NCBI GenBank assembly: GCA_037176905.1
Contig: JBBBWG010031665.1
Location: forward strand, 1-44,534
Reading direction: 5' to 3'
Length of the DNA stretch: 44,534 nt
DNA from: Azolla pinnata
Taxonomy: Eukaryota; Streptophyta; Polypodiopsida; Salviniales; Salviniaceae
Shown: one piece after another, positions 41,527 to 44,534 of the stretch
Layout of the letters: every line of letters begins with the position of its first letter
How positions within the stretch are numbered: the stretch's first letter is position 1
Notes under the pieces: generated by a model
What the model was told of the DNA's origin: nothing
Seen by the model: only the letters and a program-made list of their open reading frames with translations
Database searches by the model: none
Made by a program: the position numbers and the translations under genes

Positions 41527-41566
<40 letters not shown>
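41527..41566. repeat. (TA)n microsatellite
   Basis: About 20 uninterrupted TA units, followed by CATACATGCATATTCATC. Confidence 0.95.
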
Positions 41567-41571
<5 letters not shown>

Positions 41572-41716
41572 CATGCATATTCATCTAAATATACATGTAT
41601 ACATGCTAGAAATGTTTTGTACAGACATGGTAAAAATTATATATTCACCTGTATATATGTGCATACATGCTAGAAATGTTTTGTTATTTTATATCTAATC
41701 GTTGATAGTTTGAGAT

Positions 41717-41965
41717 CTAAACATATATTTTTTCATTACCTATGTACTCCAAAAGTTGTGATTTCTCTGGATCGACTGATGCTCTCCCTTGATTTGGGCT
41801 CCAGTTCTTTCTTAATCCCATGTTAACCTCTCTTGACAAATCGACACAAAATGTCAGGTTAGTAACACACAACACTATTTTTCGGGTCAAAATAGTAACA
41901 TTGCACGTAAAATGTGGCCTTAAACCTCTTAATTCCTCCTCTTCAAAGTCGAGATACACATCCAT
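41717..41965 (-). CDS. Unrecognised 82-codon ORF, possibly an exon
   Basis: Reads MDVYLDFEEEELRGLRPHFT, CNVTILTRKIVLCVTNLTFC, VDLSREVNMGLRKNWSPNQG, RASVDPEKSQLLEYIGN. The composition is protein-like. A GGTAATG donor-like site follows LEYIG, so the last residues may be intronic. I do not recognise it. It lies on the same strand and upstream of the ORF at 40224-40700, so both might be exons of one gene, but no connecting evidence exists. Confidence 0.25.
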   Translation of the reverse strand: MDVYLDFEEEELRGLRPHFTCNVTILTRKIVLCVTNLTFCVDLSREVNMGLRKNWSPNQGRASVDPEKSQLLEYIGNEKIYV

Positions 41966-42600
41966 GGTGTATTCAATTCCTTGAAGCAGCCTAGTTAAAA
42001 AAAATTATAAGTCAATTAGTCATTAACAATGACTTTAAGATTATATCTAGTGAACATAAATATTGAATAACTTTTGTTGTGTTGCTGACAGACTTAATCA
42101 GGGCCTTTTTCTGAAAACATGCTCAAGTGCGTTTTTGAAAGGCAGCAAGCCTTGTAATATTTTCCCCAAATTTAGCAAAATCTTTGATATAAAAAAATAT
42201 CCTAACATTCGGAATTTTCTCCGTGTCATATGTTTAAATATGCAGATTCAGATTTATCTGCTCTAACTCCATCTCCACTTCCTTGTCATGTACCCTCCTC
42301 TCTAGTCTTGATTGATGGAATATAAGATGAGTGAACAAGGAACGAGACAAGTTTCTAATCAGAAGTTGGAGTCAGAACCAATAAATATAATATCTTTGTG
42401 TCGTTTATGTAGAGGTTCAATTAGAAAACCATCCAATGTAGTTCGTGATCATGATCTCAGGAATGGGCTGCATCGTAATGGTAATTTTCAAAAATTTAAA
42501 GGATATGTTTTATTTAACATTTAGATATAATGATATTATAATTATAAACAATTTAATGTAACGCAATCAATAGGGAAACATATTAAGATATCCCCATGAG
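41966..42600. other. AT-rich stretch with small unrecognised frames
   Basis: Plus-strand frames at 42063-42266 (MNNFCCVADRLNQGLF start) and 42312-42524 (MMEYKMSEQGTRQVSNQKLE start) have no recognised similarity. The second has C..C and H..H residues (ISLCRLCRGSIRK, RDHDLRNGLHRNG) that could be chance. Neither is supported as a gene. Confidence 0.2.
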
Positions 42601-43380
42601 GAGGAACATGATGATAATGATGATGGTGAAAGTTATCAATATTTGACCACTAGAAAATAATTTAGAGCTAGACAAGTGTTGGGAGTGTCCCGGTCAAGAG
42701 ACAGGGACAACTAATCTATCCTCTCCGGGCACCCTTATGATCCTTATTATATGGATATAAGGATGGCCAACTGGTAGCCCAATGCCAGTAGAAGGTGAAA
42801 TTTTTAGGTTTTGGGGTAGAAAGTATATTGTATCTTGATCTATAATCTCTCTAGAAGAAGTTGAGCCTTGAAAGATTCAAAGGAATACCTATCACTTCAC
42901 ATTCAAATGTTACATTGATGTCCTTTTGTGGTCCTAGGTACACCTAGTCTACATGGTATTAACTAGTACGATATACAAGCACGAAAACTTACAGTCCTTG
43001 TACAAATGCATCTTCTCTATCTAAACAAAATAGGGTTCATGCCTTTGGTGCGATGATGTATATTGACAGAAGATCTTAAGCATAAGGACATATTGCTAAA
43101 CCAATTAATCATAGTTGAAGGAGAAACCACTACACAATTAATCATAGTTGAAGGATATTATTTAGTTTGTTCAATGTCTTTTATTAATATAAAATATATA
43201 TTAATGCATGTATAACTAACATTGGTTGTGATTTCCTATACTTTACTCTCATTAATAATATTAATGATGACGTCATAAGAATTCTAGCTTCTAGTCTTAG
43301 ACTTAAACATACAGACTAAATGTCGCCAGAGTTAAAGCTAGAACCTACAAACCTTAAACTAGATGCAAGTCTCCATGGAA
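42601..43380. other. AT-rich stretch without recognised gene
   Basis: Contains the phrase TGTTGGGAGTGTCCCGG near 42677, which resembles an LTR start, and a direct duplication of CAATTAATCATAGTTGAAGG (about 43103-43122 and 43135-43154, the first with one base different). Otherwise nothing identifiable. Confidence 0.35.
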
Positions 43381-43384
43381 TAAA

Positions 43385-43790
43385 TACAATTAGAATGCTA
43401 TCCTACATCAAGAGAATTTATAATAGAATATAACTCAAAGACACACTTTGCCCTCAAGAGAAAAAATCTTAAAAAACGTCGAGCACCCTACGACACCTTG
43501 GATTTTGATGTCAAAGGAAATATAAATCTTTACTAACAGGATAAGATTAATGAAGATGCGTATAAGACAGTGCATCCTGCAAAATATCATTACAATGGAT
43601 AATAATGCACTTTCCAATATTAAAAACTCATGATTGACACAACTTTATTGAGGTAAATACTCTTTCTTCAAATATAAGAGGTTTATTATCATTTGATTAA
43701 TATCTGAAATCTATTAATGTATAATATTATTTGTGTAGTATGTTGTACCACTTGTTGTAGACAATTTTTTAAAATAAGCAAGATGTGACA
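43385..43790 (+). repeat. Dispersed repeat R1, copy 2
   Basis: Colinear with 22500-22870 in the same orientation. Shared words include CCTTGGATTTTGA (CTTGGGTTTTGA), AAATATAAATC, GATAAGATT, AGTGCATCC, AAAACTCATGAT, CACAACTTT, TTTGTGTAG and ACCACTTGTTG. Copy 2 has extra AT-rich insertions. Class unknown. Confidence 0.55.
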
Positions 43791-44534
43791 TTATATATAG
43801 ACGGATCATTAGCTAGGTGGATTTCTTCCAGGGAGATACAATTAAATGAAACACCACAATGTAAAAGGGAAGTTTATGAGCTTGTTATATATTTAATAGG
43901 AAAAGAACTTCTAATTTCATTCTCTAATATTCTAGTCCATCTTTTGATTCACCTTGCTGAAGAAACTTAATTTGCAGGTTAATACTAGATTGATGTTTTG
44001 GGTTAATAGATCTATATAGGTTTTAATGGAAAAGGGATGGCTAGACCAATAGTGCATATACTACCTTTGCTGGTGCATATCGATTCTAGTTATAACATAG
44101 TTCTTCAACTCTTCTATTTTCTCTTCATGTCTCTCTTTAGAGAGCCCTAAATCTCTATAAATCTTTTGGGTTGTACTTAACAAGCCTGGTGTCTAATATA
44201 GTAAAGAAGGAAAATGAAATATCAAGTATCTAATAAGTGTCTACATCATAAAAAAACATTATTGGGGGATGAATAGTTCAATGTGTCAATGCATGGATGA
44301 ATGGAGTGGGCCATTCTGATGTGATTGTTAATGGTCCACAATAATCAACTAACTCAGTGGTCTTCATCATCGATTATGTGGTGACCTTCACAGGTTTGGA
44401 ATGCAAGGTGTTTTCACCCACCCAATCTTAATACATCTAAATTATAATCCATTTTTGACATAACATAGAATGGTATCTATGTCTAATTTATTAGTTAAGT
44501 CTATTGGGGTTAAAAGATGACGGCCACCCTATAT
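43791..44534. other. AT-rich end of window, no recognised gene
   Basis: One 61-codon plus-strand frame (43785-43970) reads DGSLARWISSREIQLNETPQ and is not recognised. The stretch TTCTCTTCATGTCTCTCTTTAGAGAGCCC near 44.12 kb has an LTR-leader look, but no borders were found. Confidence 0.3.

Overview
The window is repeat-dense, AT-rich nuclear DNA, most likely from a land plant and probably a non-seed plant (moss, liverwort, lycophyte or fern). The reasons are three. Interstitial repeats have the plant telomere heptamer CCCTAAA. The Ty3/gypsy proteins look, from memory of the families, most like chromoviruses of early land plants. Two copies of an element carry a DUF7869-like transposase. No intact host gene, rRNA or functional tRNA was recognised, so almost everything is fossil mobile DNA. 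Taxonomy is an inference from reading alone.

Three labels are used here for convenience. 'CC family' is an LTR element with TGTTG...CTAACA-type LTRs of about 390-465 bp, a Gag with zinc knuckles, and an unusual 3' ORF that is almost entirely coiled coil; no pol was recognised between them. 'G1 family' is a chromovirus-like Ty3/gypsy whose LTR carries a 23-bp minisatellite. 'G2' is a second Ty3/gypsy with TGTCCT...AGGACA LTRs that contain a tRNA-like sequence. 'DX' is a 3.6-3.7 kb element with a DUF7869-like transposase.

Layout: 1-1721 is the 3' end of a CC element with its LTR. 1722-7657 is a minus-strand G1 element (integrase, RNase H, RT, protease, gag, then an LTR-like region with the 23-bp array). 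7661-7854 is a 97-bp tandem duplication. 7893-11623 is DX copy 1. 11624-12965 is a plus-strand CC gag, facing tail-to-tail a minus-strand CC gag plus LTR (12966-15246). 15247-17342 is a CC coiled-coil ORF plus LTR. 17343-17640 is ATGCAT-rich DNA with a perfect 24-bp array. About 17950-21060 is a plus-strand G1 remnant. 21061-22900 is AT-rich with degenerate repeats. 22903-24821 is a CC LTR plus gag, cut by the whole G2 element (24822-32020). CC-type sequence resumes afterwards, with a coiled-coil ORF at 33157-34200. 34245-36363 holds a chromodomain remnant and a Ty1/copia remnant. 36506-40142 is DX copy 2. 40151-40345 is a 50-bp-period array of GC-rich palindromes, with a second cluster at 41090-41175. 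The last 3 kb is AT-rich with unrecognised small ORFs and a dispersed repeat shared with 22.5 kb.

The most interesting signals are: the GC-rich palindrome clusters lying downstream of DX's outward-facing promoter; the divergent promoter of DX with a conserved 38-nt first exon; the CC family's coiled-coil ORF; a multi-tier 109-nt fold-back beside an interstitial telomere tract; and the family-specific minisatellites and tRNA-like sequences inside LTRs.
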